DNA of 29,246 bases. Origin: an uncultured Actinomycetes bacterium. GTDB taxonomy: Bacteria > Actinomycetota > Actinomycetes > S36-B12. Positions 28,937 to 29,246 of this stretch are shown here, piece by piece. Where the stretch lies: the NCBI GenBank assembly GCA_937876275.1, contig CALFIA010000102.1:1-29246 (forward strand). The letters run 5' to 3'. The first letter of the stretch is position 1. Every line of letters starts with the position of its first letter. The notes below the pieces were generated by a model, which saw only the letters and a list, made by a program, of their open reading frames with translations, searched no databases and was not told where the DNA came from. Made by a program: the position numbers and the translations under genes.

Positions 28937-29246
28937 GGCGGCAGTGAGCCCGTCGGACAGATAGGCGTCGATGGACAGATGGCCTTCTCCCTCGACCAAG
29001 GTCGCGGTACTGGTGGGCACGTGCGCAGCAAGCCACTGCCCGTGCGCGAACGGCACCATGAGGTCGTCGGAGCCCTGGTAGACGAAGGTCGGAACCTTGA
29101 TGGACTCGGGTGCGAAGCCCCAGTCCGTCAGGAAGGCGAGGTCGTCGTCGTACCAACCGGCAATACCCGTGGAGACTGCCCAGCGGAAAGTTGCGGCAAA
29201 TGCTTCGGCGCGTCCTTCGGTGAGAACCGCCCGGTCTACCTCAGGA
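28919..29246 (-). CDS. Alpha/beta hydrolase, C-terminal part (5' end beyond window)
   Basis: The minus-strand frame runs from the window edge (PEVDRAVLTEGRAEAF) to a TAA at 28919-28921, about 108 residues. It shows the late half of an alpha/beta-hydrolase fold. PTFVYQGSDDLMVPFAHGQWLA carries the acidic triad residue and LVEGEGHLSI carries the catalytic His. The cap-like stretch FRWAVSTGIAGWYDDDLAFLTDWGF precedes it. The nucleophile elbow is outside the window, so substrate and subfamily cannot be given. Confidence 0.8.
   Translation of the reverse strand, partial: PEVDRAVLTEGRAEAFAATFRWAVSTGIAGWYDDDLAFLTDWGFAPESIKVPTFVYQGSDDLMVPFAHGQWLAAHVPTSTATLVEGEGHLSIDAYLSDGLTAARALLD

Noticed and set aside
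1..29246. Mobile elements, prophage, CRISPR, toxin-antitoxin or defence genes
   Set aside because: No transposase, integrase, repeat array or defence-type domain was seen; the genes are core metabolism with uniform composition.

Overview
The window looks like chromosomal DNA from a high-GC actinobacterium (Actinomycetota). GlgE-type alpha-glucan synthesis, a crotonyl-CoA carboxylase/reductase beside methylmalonyl-CoA enzymes, GTG starts, candidate leaderless promoters and gene order all point that way. From memory, two blocks match Mycobacterium tuberculosis: epimerase, thioredoxin-like, glgB, glgE (Rv1322A-Rv1327c region), and etfB, etfA, cysteine desulfurase, mnmA, MetE-like, ligA, gatC, gatA, gatB (Rv3029c-Rv3009c region). 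I see no transposase, integrase, phage gene, CRISPR array, tRNA or rRNA. The genus cannot be told from this sequence alone.

Layout. 1-1401 (minus): methylmalonyl-CoA epimerase, a small two-helix membrane protein and the first half of crotonyl-CoA carboxylase/reductase (ccrA). The last gene breaks within about 38 bases of the window edge into an unrelated short-chain-dehydrogenase-like reading frame. 1443-2390 (plus): the mutase chaperone GTPase MeaB. Together these suggest ethylmalonyl-CoA/methylmalonyl-CoA metabolism. 2418-5983: an Rrf2-family regulator diverging from a sulfonate/taurine/nitrate-type ABC importer (binding protein, ATPase, permease). The 293-base gap between them holds an inverted repeat, a strong leader stem and a possible cysteine-ended leader peptide. 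6032-6943: a thioredoxin-TPR (CnoX-like) protein without the CXXC motif.

6940-15221 is an alpha-glucan cluster: glgB and glgE (minus, coupled), malQ (plus) and glgX (minus). The glgE/malQ intergenic region carries four separate palindromic elements, so coordinated repression is likely. 15311-17994: an enoyl-CoA hydratase followed by the electron transfer flavoprotein pair etfBA, with a perfect 10-bp palindrome before etfB. 18019-26790 is a dense housekeeping run: cysteine desulfurase, tRNA 2-thiouridylase mnmA, MetE-like protein, DNA ligase ligA and gatCAB. Most of these genes overlap or nearly touch. The window closes with a 2-hydroxyacid dehydrogenase, an MFS transporter and the 3' end of an alpha/beta hydrolase. 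The last two converge on one palindrome that holds both stop codons.

How the genes fit together: the left arm handles acyl-CoA and C4/C5 carbon assimilation plus sulfur (or related anion) uptake. The centre makes and remodels glycogen/alpha-glucan. The right arm links sulfur mobilisation to tRNA thiolation, and adds amidotransferase-based tRNA charging and DNA ligation. No clearly new multi-gene system is evident. The least explained elements are the structured leader of the ABC importer, the small membrane protein between epimerase and ccrA, and the multi-palindrome glgE/malQ control region.
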